From NCBI RefSeq assembly GCF_013186535.1, contig NZ_JABMCZ010000002.1:744001-808000 (forward strand): a stretch of 64,000 bases of DNA, in the 5' to 3' direction. This document shows, one piece after another, positions 17,828-28,656 of the stretch. The stretch is from Nocardia terpenica. Its GTDB lineage: Bacteria; Actinomycetota; Actinomycetes; Mycobacteriales; Mycobacteriaceae. A program made the position numbers and the translations under genes. Below the pieces are notes generated by a model that did not search any database, had not been told where the DNA came from, and worked only from the letters and a program-made list of their open reading frames with translations. The stretch's first letter is position 1. Every line of letters begins with the position of its first letter.

Positions 17828-17851
17828 CGGGGGATGCGAAGCCCCGACATC
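17828..17851 (-). promoter_or_regulatory. attenuator hairpin between Cys leader and cysteine dioxygenase
   Basis: GTCGGGG and CCCCGAC form a stem around CTTCGCATC between the leader stop codon and the dioxygenase ribosome binding site. In addition, the leader segment CCAGGAGTG can pair with CACTCTCCTGG overlapping the Shine-Dalgarno, giving a possible alternative fold that hides it. Confidence 0.5.
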
Positions 17852-17863
17852 GGCCGAGGCGAA

Positions 17864-17893
17864 TCAGCCTCGACAACACTCCTGGGTGCTCAT
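17864..17893 (-). CDS. cysteine-sensing leader peptide MSTQECCRG
   Basis: ATG AGC ACC CAG GAG TGT TGT CGA GGC TGA encodes nine residues with adjacent cysteines and lies 63 bases before the cysteine dioxygenase start. On the minus strand a promoter TTGCAC-N16-TAAGCT ends about 19 bases before this ATG. Short Cys-rich upstream ORFs acting as cysteine-responsive attenuators have been described in mycobacteria before operons of this type. I infer the same here: ribosome stalling at the Cys codons would change pairing of the downstream hairpin and ribosome binding site. Confidence 0.7.
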   Translation of the reverse strand: MSTQECCRG

Positions 17894-17963
17894 GCGGAAA
17901 GACACGAGCGACAGCTTAGCAGCGACGGTCCGGTGTGCAAGAACCGTGTTGCGCTCGCCACAG

Positions 17964-18755
17964 TCAGCGCCGTCGCTGCTGGTTGCGCTCGTACACCAGG
18001 CGCAGGCCGTCCAGGGTGAGGTGTGGTTCGTGGTGCTCGATGGTCTCCGATTCCGGGACGATGAGCGGGGCGGCGGTGCCGGTGGCGACCACGGCGACGT
18101 CGTTGCCGGAGAAGCCGTCGAGCTCGTCGCGGATGCGATCGATGAGGCCGTCGACCAGCCCGGCGAAGCCGAAGACCGCGCCGGATTGGATGCATTCCAG
18201 GCTGTTCTTGCCCACCACCGAGCGCGGGCGGGTCAGCTCGGCGCGCCGCAGCGCGGTGCGGGCCACCAGCGCCTCGGTCGCGATCTCCACGCCCGGCGCG
18301 ATGGTGCCGCCGAGGAATTCGCCCTTGCCCGACACCACGTCCACGCAGATGGCGGTGCCGAAGTCGACCACGATGGCCGGGGCGTCGAAGCGGTGGAAGG
18401 CGGACAGGCAGTTGACGATGCGGTCCGCGCCCACCTCCTTCGGATTGTCCACCAGCAGCGGAATCCCGGTCCGCACACCGGGTTCCACCAGCACGTGCGG
18501 GACGGTGGCCCAGTAGCGGGTCAGCATGCCGCGCAGCTCGCGCAGCACCGGCGCCATGGTGGACAGCGCCGCGACGCCGGTGACCTGCTCGAGCCGGTCG
18601 CCGATCAGGCCGCGCACCTGCATGGCGAATTCGTCGGCGGTCAGCAGCGGATTGGTGTGCATGCGCCAGGTCTGCACCAGTGTCGAATGCGAGCCGCTGC
18701 CGGAGAACAGGCCGATCTCGATGCTGGTGGGGCGGACGTCGATCGCGAGAAGCAT
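17964..18755 (-). CDS. coaX: type III pantothenate kinase
   Basis: This 263-residue ASKHA-fold kinase phosphorylates pantothenate, the first step of CoA synthesis. Motifs: phosphate 1 MLLAIDVRPTSIEIGLF, the substrate/catalytic region VGADRIVNCLSAF near residue 108, phosphate 2 VVDFGTAICVDVV near 130, and GGTIAPGVEIATEAL near 150. It follows panD by 14 bases in the panC-panD-coaX operon, so three steps of the CoA pathway are co-transcribed. Confidence 0.95.
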   Translation of the reverse strand: MLLAIDVRPTSIEIGLFSGSGSHSTLVQTWRMHTNPLLTADEFAMQVRGLIGDRLEQVTGVAALSTMAPVLRELRGMLTRYWATVPHVLVEPGVRTGIPLLVDNPKEVGADRIVNCLSAFHRFDAPAIVVDFGTAICVDVVSGKGEFLGGTIAPGVEIATEALVARTALRRAELTRPRSVVGKNSLECIQSGAVFGFAGLVDGLIDRIRDELDGFSGNDVAVVATGTAAPLIVPESETIEHHEPHLTLDGLRLVYERNQQRRR

Positions 18756-18769
18756 GCCGTCCCCGCCGA

Positions 18770-19189
18770 TCAGGCGACGGTCAGCGAGCGCGGGGACGAC
18801 AGGTCCGAGCCGTCGGGCGCGTGCGCCGGATCCGAGCCCAGGTCCACCGGCCGGTTGCGCTCGTCGACGAACACCACCCGGGGCGCGTACTCGCGTACCT
18901 CCCGCTCGTCCAGCTGACCGTAGGCGATCAGGATCACCAGATCGCCCGGATGCACCAGATGGGCTGCGGCGCCGTTGATTCCGATGACTCCGGAGCCGCG
19001 CTCGCCCGCGATCACGTAGGTCTCGAGCCGGGCGCCGTTATCGATGTCGACGATGCAGACCTGCTCGCCCTCGAGCAGATCGGCGGCGTCCAGCAGATCC
19101 TGGTCCACCGTCACCGAGCCGACGTAGTGCAGATCCGCGTGCGTCACGGTGGCGCGGTGGATCTTCGACTTCATCATGGTGCGCAACAT
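18770..19189 (-). CDS. panD: aspartate 1-decarboxylase (pyruvoyl enzyme)
   Basis: This 139-residue proenzyme makes beta-alanine from aspartate for pantothenate synthesis. It self-cleaves between Gly24 and Ser25 in HYVGSVTVDQ to form the pyruvoyl cofactor. Other conserved parts are KIHRATVTHADL and GINGAAAHLVHPGD. The start at 19189 follows AGGAAAGG. The C-terminal ~25 residues (PAHAPDGSDLSSPRS) form a flexible tail of the kind found in mycobacterial PanD. The gene sits 14 bases after panC. Confidence 0.97.
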   Translation of the reverse strand: MLRTMMKSKIHRATVTHADLHYVGSVTVDQDLLDAADLLEGEQVCIVDIDNGARLETYVIAGERGSGVIGINGAAAHLVHPGDLVILIAYGQLDEREVREYAPRVVFVDERNRPVDLGSDPAHAPDGSDLSSPRSLTVA

Positions 19190-19203
19190 CGCGGTCGCCT
19201 TTC

Positions 19204-20133
19204 CTACGCGGACGCTTCGGCAGTGTCGGGGGTGGTGGGGTGGCCGTCGATCGCCACGCCGACGGTGACCGGCATGTTGTCGATCAGGCGGGTGGCGCCG
19301 ATGCGGGCGGCGACCAGCAGCCGGGCATTGCCGCTCGGCGGGATGTCGCCCAGGTCCGCGCCGCGCAGCTCCAGGTAGTCGACATCGATGCCGGGCACGC
19401 CGTCGAGCACGGCGCGGGCCGCGGCCAGCACCCCGTCCGGGCCCAGGCCCGCGGCGTGCCGACCGGCGGCCAGGGCGGCCGACAGCGTGGTCGCCAGCTC
19501 GCGCTGGGCCGGGTCGAGATAGCGGTTGCGCGAGGACAGCGCCAGGCCGTCCCGCTCCCGGACGGTGGCCACCGGGACGATGGAGACGTCGAAGTTCAAG
19601 TCCCGCACCATGTCCCGGATGAGGGTGAGCTGCTGGTAGTCCTTCTCGCCGAAGAACGCCTCGTGCGGGCGGACGATCTGCAGCAGCTTGGCCACCACGG
19701 TCAGCACGCCCGCGAAATGGGTCGGGCGGCTGGCGCCCTCGAGCTCGGCGCCGAGCGGTCCCGGATGCACCGAGGTGCGCGGGCCGACGGGATACATCTG
19801 CGCGGCGCTGGGGGCGAACACCAGCTCGACGCCCTCGCCGCGCAGCAGGTCCACGTCGGCGTCCAGGGTGCGCGGGTACCGGTCCAGGTCTTCCCCCGCC
19901 GCGAACTGCAACGGGTTGACGAAGATCGAGACGATCACGACCCGGTTGGTGCGCTTGGCGCGGCGCACCAGCTCCAGGTGCCCCTCGTGCAGGGCGCCCA
20001 TGGTGGGCACCAGGGCGATCGTGCGGCCCACCGAGCGCAGCGCGGTGGTCACCGCGGACAGCGTCGCGGGCTCGTGCACCACGGTCAGTTCGCCCGGCGT
20101 GTACGCGCCGCGCAGGGTCTTCGGATCGGGCAT
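19204..20133 (-). CDS. panC: pantothenate synthetase
   Basis: This 309-residue enzyme joins pantoate and beta-alanine with ATP. It has the HIGH-like motif PTMGALHEGHLELVRRA near residue 45, the pantoate site FFGEKDYQQL near 160, and the KMSKS-like LSSRNRYLD near 200. The ATG at 20133 shares a base with the preceding stop (TGATG). A longer open frame upstream is only a shadow of the DUF2520 gene and is not part of PanC. Confidence 0.97.
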   Translation of the reverse strand: MPDPKTLRGAYTPGELTVVHEPATLSAVTTALRSVGRTIALVPTMGALHEGHLELVRRAKRTNRVVIVSIFVNPLQFAAGEDLDRYPRTLDADVDLLRGEGVELVFAPSAAQMYPVGPRTSVHPGPLGAELEGASRPTHFAGVLTVVAKLLQIVRPHEAFFGEKDYQQLTLIRDMVRDLNFDVSIVPVATVRERDGLALSSRNRYLDPAQRELATTLSAALAAGRHAAGLGPDGVLAAARAVLDGVPGIDVDYLELRGADLGDIPPSGNARLLVAARIGATRLIDNMPVTVGVAIDGHPTTPDTAEASA

Positions 20134-21065
20134 CAGCGTCCCTCCAGCAATTCGATCAGGGCGGGATTGGTGCGCACCCGCTCGGCGGTGCGCAGCGACT
20201 GCGCGCGATAGCCCGCGGCCAGGCGTGCGTCGACGGCCGCGAGGGCGTCGAGGTGGGCGGCGACCGCGTCGGCGTCGCCGCGGGCGACCGGGCCGGTGAG
20301 CGCGGATTGGCCACGGCGCAGGGCGTTTTCGAGCGCGGCGGAGGCCAGCGGCGCGAGGATGCGCTCGGCCAGGCCGCCCGGCTGTTCGTCGACGGTCTGC
20401 TGACCCAGCAGGCCCGGTCCCGCCAGGGCGGCGCGCAGCGCGTCCACGGCGTCCACGATCAGCGTGACCAGATGATTGCTGCCGTGCGCGAGGGCGGCGT
20501 GATAGAGCGTGCGGTGTTCCTCCGGCACCCGCACCGGTTCGCCGCCCATCTCGATGACCAGCGATTGCGCGATGGCGTAACCGATTTCGTCGGCGGCGGT
20601 GATGCCGAAGCAGGCGTTGCCGAGCCGGGACAGGTCCTCGTCGTGGCCGGTGAAGGTCATGGCCGGGTGGATGGCCAGCGCCCGCGCGCCGCGCGCGGTC
20701 AGCGGGGCCAGCACGCCGATGCCGTTCGCGCCGGAGGTGTGCGCCACGATGGTGCCGGGCCGCACCACCCGCGCCGCCGCCAAACCGGCCACCAGCCCGG
20801 CCAATTCGGCATCCGGCACGGCCAGGATCAGCAGCTCGCTGCGCGCGGCGACCTCCTCGGCCGGGAGAATCCGCGAATCCGGCAGCCGGGTGCGGGCGCG
20901 CAGCCGCGACGCGTCGGAGATGGCCGAGACGCCGAAGACGATGTGACCGGCACGCTCCAGTGCCGCGCCGATCGCGGAGCCCACGCGTCCCGCCGAGACG
21001 ATTCCCACCGTCAGCCGTGCGGGCGCAGGGTCGGTCCCTGAGACAACCTTGCCCGAGGTCACCAT
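20133..21065 (-). CDS. Rossmann-fold DUF2520 dehydrogenase-like protein
   Basis: This 310-residue protein has an N-terminal NAD(P)-binding fold (LTVGIVSAGRVGSAIGAALERAGH) and a helical C-terminal DUF2520 domain. The middle part ILAVPDAELAGLVAGLA and LAIHPAMTF resembles 6-phosphogluconate or ketopantoate reductase-like enzymes. Its place directly before panC in mycobacteria and Nocardia suggests a role in pantoate supply, but the activity is unproven. ATG at 21065 is chosen over 21098 because GAGAGGAC lies just upstream. Confidence 0.85.
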   Translation of the reverse strand: MVTSGKVVSGTDPAPARLTVGIVSAGRVGSAIGAALERAGHIVFGVSAISDASRLRARTRLPDSRILPAEEVAARSELLILAVPDAELAGLVAGLAAARVVRPGTIVAHTSGANGIGVLAPLTARGARALAIHPAMTFTGHDEDLSRLGNACFGITAADEIGYAIAQSLVIEMGGEPVRVPEEHRTLYHAALAHGSNHLVTLIVDAVDALRAALAGPGLLGQQTVDEQPGGLAERILAPLASAALENALRRGQSALTGPVARGDADAVAAHLDALAAVDARLAAGYRAQSLRTAERVRTNPALIELLEGR

Positions 21066-21180
21066 TGTCCTCTCGAAAGTTCCGTTCCAGTCCCGCAAAA
21101 CCGCAGGTACCAGACGTTGCTGCAGTCGAGGATAGGCCCACCGCCCACCCGTGACCAGGGCGGCCCCGGTGAGATTCCCC

Positions 21181-22077
21181 TCAGCCGCCGTTCTGCTCGG
21201 AGCGGAGGTTGGCCATGATCTCGGCGACCGAGAGTTTGCGGCCCGGGTAGTCGTCGGTATCGGATTCGGCGCGTCGGCGGCGGCGCGCGGCGGTGCCCAC
21301 GGGGGATGCGGGGGCGGGCTCCTCGGGCGCTTCGGGTTCCGGTGCGACGATGGAGGTTTCGGCGGTGACCGGGTCGTCGTCGGGGCTGGCGAAGGCCGGG
21401 GGTTCGGGGTGGTCGGGCTCGAAGACGGGCACCGCGGGGGCGCTCCAGGCGTCCCAGGTGTCGGCTTCCGCCGAGTTACCGTTCGCCGCGGCGCGCGGCA
21501 GCTCCTGGACGCGGAAGGCGTCCGCGTGCAGGGCGGGCCGGTCGATCGGCAGGTCGCCGTCGAAAAGCCGCTGCAGGCTTTCGCGCAGCACGGTCAGCTC
21601 GGCGCGCAGGGCCGCGATCTCGGCGGCGTCGGCGCCCACCTCCTGGCGCACCCGGGCCTCGACGGCGAGCTCATGCTCGCGCCGGGCGGTGATCTCGCGC
21701 TCCAGCTGCAATTCGTAGACGGTTTGCAGGTCATGGGCCTTGGCCTGGTCGACCGCGGCCTCGCGCCGATAGCGGGTGGCCACCAGCGCGGCGATCACCG
21801 CGGCCCACAGCGCGGCGACCAGGCCGACCCGCACCAATTGCAGATTGCTGCTGAAAATCGGAAACACGCTGGCAATCAGACCGAGCAGCATCAATCCGCC
21901 GACGACGAATCGTCCCGCGTTCTCCCTTGGTCGCGTGGAGGCACTGCTACGGGAGGGTGAAACCATGCCCGCAAGGGTAGCCTGCACGGCGGATTCCGGC
22001 TCGGACACCGGTCGGCGACCCCGCACACCCCTTTCGCTACGAGGTTGCTGGCTCATCGGGCGGATCACTCGGCGCAC
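21181..22077 (-). CDS. membrane protein with two TM helices and a coiled coil (Rv3604c-like)
   Basis: The protein has up to 298 residues. After a basic N-terminus come two hydrophobic helices (FVVGGLMLLGLIASVFPIF and LVRVGLVAALWAAVIAALVA). A predicted coiled coil follows (about residues 115-185, rich in Glu, Ala, Arg), then a long acidic, proline-rich cytoplasmic tail. The end, RKLSVAEIMANLRSEQ, looks conserved and may be a binding motif. GTG 22077 has a GGAG ten bases before it but overlaps the upstream gene by 41 bases; ATG 22056 or 21966 are alternatives. The function is unknown. Position matches M. tuberculosis Rv3604c in the fol-pan cluster. Confidence 0.7.
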   Translation of the reverse strand: MRRVIRPMSQQPRSERGVRGRRPVSEPESAVQATLAGMVSPSRSSASTRPRENAGRFVVGGLMLLGLIASVFPIFSSNLQLVRVGLVAALWAAVIAALVATRYRREAAVDQAKAHDLQTVYELQLEREITARREHELAVEARVRQEVGADAAEIAALRAELTVLRESLQRLFDGDLPIDRPALHADAFRVQELPRAAANGNSAEADTWDAWSAPAVPVFEPDHPEPPAFASPDDDPVTAETSIVAPEPEAPEEPAPASPVGTAARRRRRAESDTDDYPGRKLSVAEIMANLRSEQNGG

Positions 22078-22516
22078 GACAGCAATACTCCAGCCACAGG
22101 GCGGCGGCCACCAGGGCGAACCCGGCCACCAGGCCCACGATCGCCCCCGGGGTGTCCGACGCGGCGGCGCGCAGCGTCGAGCGCTGCGGGAGCACCCAGA
22201 TCAGAAAGCCCAGCCACACCCCGGCCGCCAGCGACCCCACCTGCGCCGACGCCTTCGCCAGCGCCACCGCCCGCGCGGCGGTGATCGGATGCAGGTGCCG
22301 CGGGCCGTCGCCGATGCGCTCGTCGTTGACCCGGGCGCGAATCACGAAGGCCAGCACCGCCTCCAGCGCCGCCACCGGATACAGCGAGGCGCCCGCGAAC
22401 ACGGTGATCGGCGGGAAGCTGGAGTACGCCCAGCGCGTCGCGAACCACGCGACGATCGCGGCGATCAGCACGTTCGCGGTGAGATCCAGTGCCCGCGTCG
22501 GCTTCATGACATTCAT
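22037..22516 (-). CDS. DUF3180 membrane protein (Rv3605c-like)
   Basis: This 159-residue integral membrane protein has four hydrophobic segments in two pairs: about residues 8-28 and 32-55, then about 88-105 and 118-138. It is the DUF3180 family gene that always sits after folK in mycobacterial relatives. Its ATG at 22516 overlaps the folK TGA (ATGA). The role is unknown; linkage to folate genes is conserved but no catalytic motif is visible. Confidence 0.85.
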   Translation of the reverse strand: MNVMKPTRALDLTANVLIAAIVAWFATRWAYSSFPPITVFAGASLYPVAALEAVLAFVIRARVNDERIGDGPRHLHPITAARAVALAKASAQVGSLAAGVWLGFLIWVLPQRSTLRAAASDTPGAIVGLVAGFALVAAALWLEYCCRAPSDPPDEPATS

Positions 22517-23046
22517 GACGCCCCGCGCAGCGAATGCTCGGTGCGCCGCACACCCTCGACCTCGGCCGGGTCGAGCGCGGCCAGCCACTCGCGCACCGGG
22601 CGCGGGACGCCGTCCACCTCGAGCAGCGCCTCCGGCTCCACCTCGAGCCACGGCACCAGCACGAAGGCCCGGTTGTGCGCCTGCGGATGCGGCAGGGTCA
22701 GGGTGGGGTCGGTGCTGCGGCACGGGTGCGGGCCCGCCGGGCGCAGCGCCGCGCACCAGACCACGTCGACATCGAGTGTCCGTGCGCCCCAGCGCACCTC
22801 GCGCACCCGACCGGCGGCCTGCTCCAGCCGCTGGCCGCGGTGCAGCCAGTCGCGCGCCTCGGCCGCCGGATCCTCCACCACCAGAACGGCATTGAGGTAG
22901 TCCTGCTGCGGCACCCCGCCCCACGGCGGCGTCGAGTACACCGACGACACCGCCGTCAGCCACGGCGCGAGGCCGTCCACCACGCTGCGCAACTGGGCGA
23001 GCCGGTCGCCCAGGTTCGAACCGATCGACAGGACGGCGCGGGTCAT
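22513..23046 (-). CDS. folK: 6-hydroxymethyl-7,8-dihydropterin pyrophosphokinase (HPPK)
   Basis: This 177-residue enzyme transfers pyrophosphate from ATP to hydroxymethyl-dihydropterin. Signature parts are LSIGSNLGDRLAQL at the N-terminus, the pterin site TPPWGGVPQQDYLNAV, and the family signature WGARTLDVDVV with its metal-binding Asp pair, followed by LPHPQAHNRAFVL. The ATG overlaps the folB stop by four bases. It is the third of four contiguous folate genes. Confidence 0.96.
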   Translation of the reverse strand: MTRAVLSIGSNLGDRLAQLRSVVDGLAPWLTAVSSVYSTPPWGGVPQQDYLNAVLVVEDPAAEARDWLHRGQRLEQAAGRVREVRWGARTLDVDVVWCAALRPAGPHPCRSTDPTLTLPHPQAHNRAFVLVPWLEVEPEALLEVDGVPRPVREWLAALDPAEVEGVRRTEHSLRGAS

Positions 23047-23438
23047 GCCACGGCCCCGGCGGTGACGTCGGGTCCGGTGCGGCGGCGAGTGGCGACCACC
23101 CGGACGTCGGCGAAGGTGTGCGGAATCGGCGCGGACGGCTTGTGCACCACCACCTCGGCGGCGGCGACGCGCGGATCGGTCATCACGTCGTCGGCGATCT
23201 CGGAGACCACCGTCTCGATCAGATTGCGCGGCGGGCCCGCCACGATGGCGACGGCCCGCCCGGCCAGCGCGCCGTAGTCGACGGTCGCGGCGAGATCGTC
23301 GGTGGCCGCGGCCTTTCCGAAGTCCAGCCACAGCGTGATGTCGACGACGAACTCCTGGCCGTCGCGGCGCTCGAAGTCGAAGCAGCCGTGGTATCCGAAG
23401 GCGCGCAGGCCGCGCAGCTCGATGCGGTCGGTGCTCAC
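23043..23438 (-). CDS. folB: dihydroneopterin aldolase
   Basis: This 131-residue T-fold enzyme converts dihydroneopterin to hydroxymethyl-dihydropterin and glycolaldehyde. It has the family start DRIELRGLRAFGYHGCFDFER, the substrate Glu in DGQEFVVDITL, and the catalytic Lys in VVVHKPSAPIPHTF. The GTG at 23438 overlaps the folP stop as GTGA. Confidence 0.95.
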   Translation of the reverse strand: MSTDRIELRGLRAFGYHGCFDFERRDGQEFVVDITLWLDFGKAAATDDLAATVDYGALAGRAVAIVAGPPRNLIETVVSEIADDVMTDPRVAAAEVVVHKPSAPIPHTFADVRVVATRRRTGPDVTAGAVA

Positions 23439-24304
23439 CGGTCTCCCCGAATCCGTGCGTGATCGGCGGCCCGCCAGGAGTCCGCGACGGCGATGGCGTC
23501 CAGCGACGCCCGGACATCGTGCACCCGCACGCCCCAGGCCCCGTGCAGCGCGGCCAGCGCGGAGATGGTGGCGGTCGCGGTCTCGCGGCCGTCGGGCGGG
23601 CGGGGGCCCTGGTCGTCGGCGAGCAGCGCGCCCAGGAAACGCTTGCGGGAGGCGCCGATCAGGATCGGCAGGCCCTGCGCGGCCAGCTCCGGCAGCGCGC
23701 CCAGCAGCGCCCAGTTGTGGTCGGCGTTCTTGGCGAAGCCCAATCCCGGATCGAGTACCAGTTTGCCCGGATGCACCCCGGCCGCCATCGCCAGATCCAC
23801 CTGGGCGGACAGTTCGGTCAGCACCTCGGCCACCACGTCGGTGTACCGCTCGGCGGGACCGGCGTGCCGATAGTCGGCGTCCGCGCGCCAGTGCATGAGG
23901 ATCCACGGAATCTCGGTCGCCGCAACGACCTTCACCATGTCCGGATCGGCCCGGCCGCCGGAGACGTCGTTGACCACCGAGACGCCCGCGGCCACCGCGG
24001 CCTCGGCCACGCTGGCCCGCATGGTGTCGACGCTGGCCGGCACGCCCGCCTCGACCAGCCCGCGGATCACCGGGACCACCCGCTCGGCCTCGGTCTCCGG
24101 ATCGATCCGCACCGCGCCCGGCCGGGTCGACTCGCCGCCGACGTCGACGATGTCCGCCCCCGCCCGGTACAGCTCGATCCCGTGCGCGATCGCGCGCGCG
24201 GGATCGAGGTAGCGACCGCCGTCGGAGAACGAGTCGCTGGTGACGTTGACCACGCCCATCACCACACAGGACCGGCCGCCGCGCGGAGCGATCAGGGCGC
24301 TCAT
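23435..24304 (-). CDS. folP: dihydropteroate synthase
   Basis: This 289-residue TIM-barrel enzyme couples p-aminobenzoate to the pterin pyrophosphate and is the sulfonamide target. The motifs are complete: MGVVNVTSDSFSDGG near residue 16, DIVDVGGESTRPGA near 51, NDVSGGRADPDM, LDPGLGFAKNADHN near 190, and GASRKRFLG near 218. It starts eight bases after folE and overlaps folB. It is a FolP1-type protein, judging by the intact pterin-binding residues. Confidence 0.97.
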   Translation of the reverse strand: MSALIAPRGGRSCVVMGVVNVTSDSFSDGGRYLDPARAIAHGIELYRAGADIVDVGGESTRPGAVRIDPETEAERVVPVIRGLVEAGVPASVDTMRASVAEAAVAAGVSVVNDVSGGRADPDMVKVVAATEIPWILMHWRADADYRHAGPAERYTDVVAEVLTELSAQVDLAMAAGVHPGKLVLDPGLGFAKNADHNWALLGALPELAAQGLPILIGASRKRFLGALLADDQGPRPPDGRETATATISALAALHGAWGVRVHDVRASLDAIAVADSWRAADHARIRGDR

Positions 24305-24311
24305 CGGCCGC

Positions 24312-24932
24312 TCACTTGCGCAGGATCAGGTCGAGGGCCTCGGCCCGGGTGGAGGCGCTGGACTGCAGGATTCCGCGCACCGCCGAGGTGGTGGTGCTGG
24401 CGCCGGGCTTGCGGATGCCGCGCATCGCCATGCATAAATGCTCGGCCTCGATCACCACGATCGCGCCGCGCGGGTCCAGCTTGCGCATGACCGCATCGGC
24501 GACCTGACTGGTCAGCCGCTCCTGCACCTGCGGCCGCTTGGCGTACAGATCGACCAGCCGGGCCAGTTTGGACAGGCCGGTGACCCGGCCGTGCGAGCCC
24601 GGGATGTATCCGACGTGCGCGACGCCGTGGAAGGACACCAGGTGGTGCTCGCAGGTCGAGTACATCGGGATGTCGCGGACCAGGACCATCTCCTGATGGC
24701 CCTCCTCGAACGTGGTGTCCAGCACCGCGTCCGGCTCGGTGAACAGGCCCGCGAACATCTCCCGGTAGGCACGCGCGACGCGGGACGGGGTCTCGGCGAG
24801 ACCCGGGCGATCCGGATCCTCGCCGACGGCGATCAGCAGTTCGCGGATCGCCGCCTCGGCGCGCGGCTGGTCGAAGGAACGACCGGTGTCCAGCGCGACC
24901 GGCCCGGGGACGACACGGTTGTTGGCCGACAC
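24312..24932 (-). CDS. folE: GTP cyclohydrolase I
   Basis: This 206-residue homodecameric enzyme opens the folate pathway from GTP. Zinc and substrate residues are seen in STCEHHLVSFHG and in the later Cys of AEHLCMAMRGIRKPGA. GTG at 24932 is chosen because GGAGG lies eight bases upstream; the TTG 15 bases earlier has no site. It heads the folE-folP-folB-folK run, 74 bases after the ftsH stop. Confidence 0.95.
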   Translation of the reverse strand: MSANNRVVPGPVALDTGRSFDQPRAEAAIRELLIAVGEDPDRPGLAETPSRVARAYREMFAGLFTEPDAVLDTTFEEGHQEMVLVRDIPMYSTCEHHLVSFHGVAHVGYIPGSHGRVTGLSKLARLVDLYAKRPQVQERLTSQVADAVMRKLDPRGAIVVIEAEHLCMAMRGIRKPGASTTTSAVRGILQSSASTRAEALDLILRK

Positions 24933-25006
24933 TCGAGACACCTCCAAAAGCTCACGGGTACCGGCTGTTCCCCGGTACCCCGATCATCGAGCCTAATCAC
25001 CGTCGG

Positions 25007-27406
<2,400 letters not shown>

Positions 27407-27714
27407 AGAGCGTCGGCCGGCGGGCCAGTCCTTTCCGGTGTTTCCGGTGCGTGCCTGCGTTGCGTCGGGCTGCGCCCGCACCGTCGATCCCGTGCGGGTC
27501 CGCGGGATCGGATGCGGACAAGCCACGTTACCGCGTACGGTCTACTCGATACATCGCGCAGTTCGGCAGCTGATGCAGTTCAACAAGTAAACGGCCGGAG
27601 AACGCTGGTGGTTCCCGACCCGCCCCGGAGCCGACACAGGCTGAGGACGCCTGCTGTCTGCCCCAAGTGGTCACAATCATGGCATGTACGTCCTATTGTG
27701 AGCGACGACACAAG
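27407..27714. promoter_or_regulatory. divergent intergenic region between ftsH and the SHOCT-type gene
   Basis: These 308 bases contain no gene. They must hold the ftsH promoter (minus) and that of the gene at 27715 (plus). TTGAAC near 27579-27584 on the minus strand is a possible -35, but no convincing -10 pairs with it. Nothing else is recognised. Confidence 0.4.
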
Positions 27715-28656
27715 ATGAGTGCAGGGGGTATGGACATAGTCGAACTACGGACACCCACAGCGATCCTGCGTCACGGCGGTGGCCGATTACAGGTCCTGCG
27801 GCCCGGGACGGACGGCGAGCGCGTGCTCGACGTGCCGGTCTCGGACCTGCTCAAGGTGCGGCTGAACCGCCGCGCCGACGACGCCGTCGTGATCGAGATC
27901 TATCTGCGGTATCCGACGCCGGTGCTGACCGGGGTGCCCGCCGACCGTACGCCGCTGCCGGTGCTGATCGCCGAGCACGACGTACCGGCCGCCACGGTGA
28001 TCGTCGAGCGGATCAACACCCAGATCATCGCGACGCAGCGCATCGATATGTCCCTGCCCGACCTCACCCCGCCCGCACCGGCCTGGGGTAAGACCGGGCC
28101 CACCCGCGCCGACGTGGATCGCGCGGTGCGGCGGATGGCGCCGCGCCGCGAGACCGCCCCGGCCGTCGACGCGCTGCACCGGATGGTCCGGGCCGACGAG
28201 TTCGCCCTGGAGACGGCCCTGGTCACCGCGCGGCCGCCCGCCGGGCGCGGGCGCGGGCTGCTGGCGGTGACCACGCAGCGGGTGTTGTTCGTCTCGATCG
28301 GCGCCGGGACCCGCTACGCCCACGAGATGCCGGTCTCGGCGCTGCTGTCCGCCAAGCCGACCGAGGGTGGCCCCGGGGCCGCCGCGCCCGGCGAGTACGG
28401 GGTCGACGTCTCCGACGGTCATCTGGTCCTGCACTTCACCGGCGCCGACCACGCCGATACCGACCGAGTGGTCGGGGCGATCAACTTCGCCATTCAGCGC
28501 GAGGCCGCCGACGGCGCGGTGGCGGCGCCGGATCCCGGTGTGTCGCACCTGTATTCGGAGTGGGAGCTGCTGGTCGAGCGGCATTCGCTGGGCATGGTGG
28601 ACGATTCGCAGTTCCAGCGCTACGGGCGCGGCATCCTGCGGTCGCTACCGGACTAG
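27715..28656 (+). CDS. protein with PH-like domain and C-terminal SHOCT motif
   Basis: The protein has 313 residues from ATG 27715 (a second ATG at 27730 is also possible). The middle contains a bacterial PH/GRAM-like strand pattern (GLLAVTTQRVLFVSIGAG, about residue 190). The last 30 residues (SEWELLVERHSLGMVDDSQFQRYGRGIL) match the SHOCT motif, a short C-terminal helix pair found on many proteins of unknown role. It has no signal peptide or TM segment. It is convergent with the DUF1266 gene, which ends three bases before this gene's stop. The function is unknown. Confidence 0.65.
   Translation: MSAGGMDIVELRTPTAILRHGGGRLQVLRPGTDGERVLDVPVSDLLKVRLNRRADDAVVIEIYLRYPTPVLTGVPADRTPLPVLIAEHDVPAATVIVERINTQIIATQRIDMSLPDLTPPAPAWGKTGPTRADVDRAVRRMAPRRETAPAVDALHRMVRADEFALETALVTARPPAGRGRGLLAVTTQRVLFVSIGAGTRYAHEMPVSALLSAKPTEGGPGAAAPGEYGVDVSDGHLVLHFTGADHADTDRVVGAINFAIQREAADGAVAAPDPGVSHLYSEWELLVERHSLGMVDDSQFQRYGRGILRSLPD

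Noticed and set aside
19204..21141. A 645-codon frame fusing the panC region with upstream sequence
   Set aside because: Only the panC part resembles a protein; the upstream part is a shadow of the DUF2520 gene, which has its own start, ribosome site and motifs.
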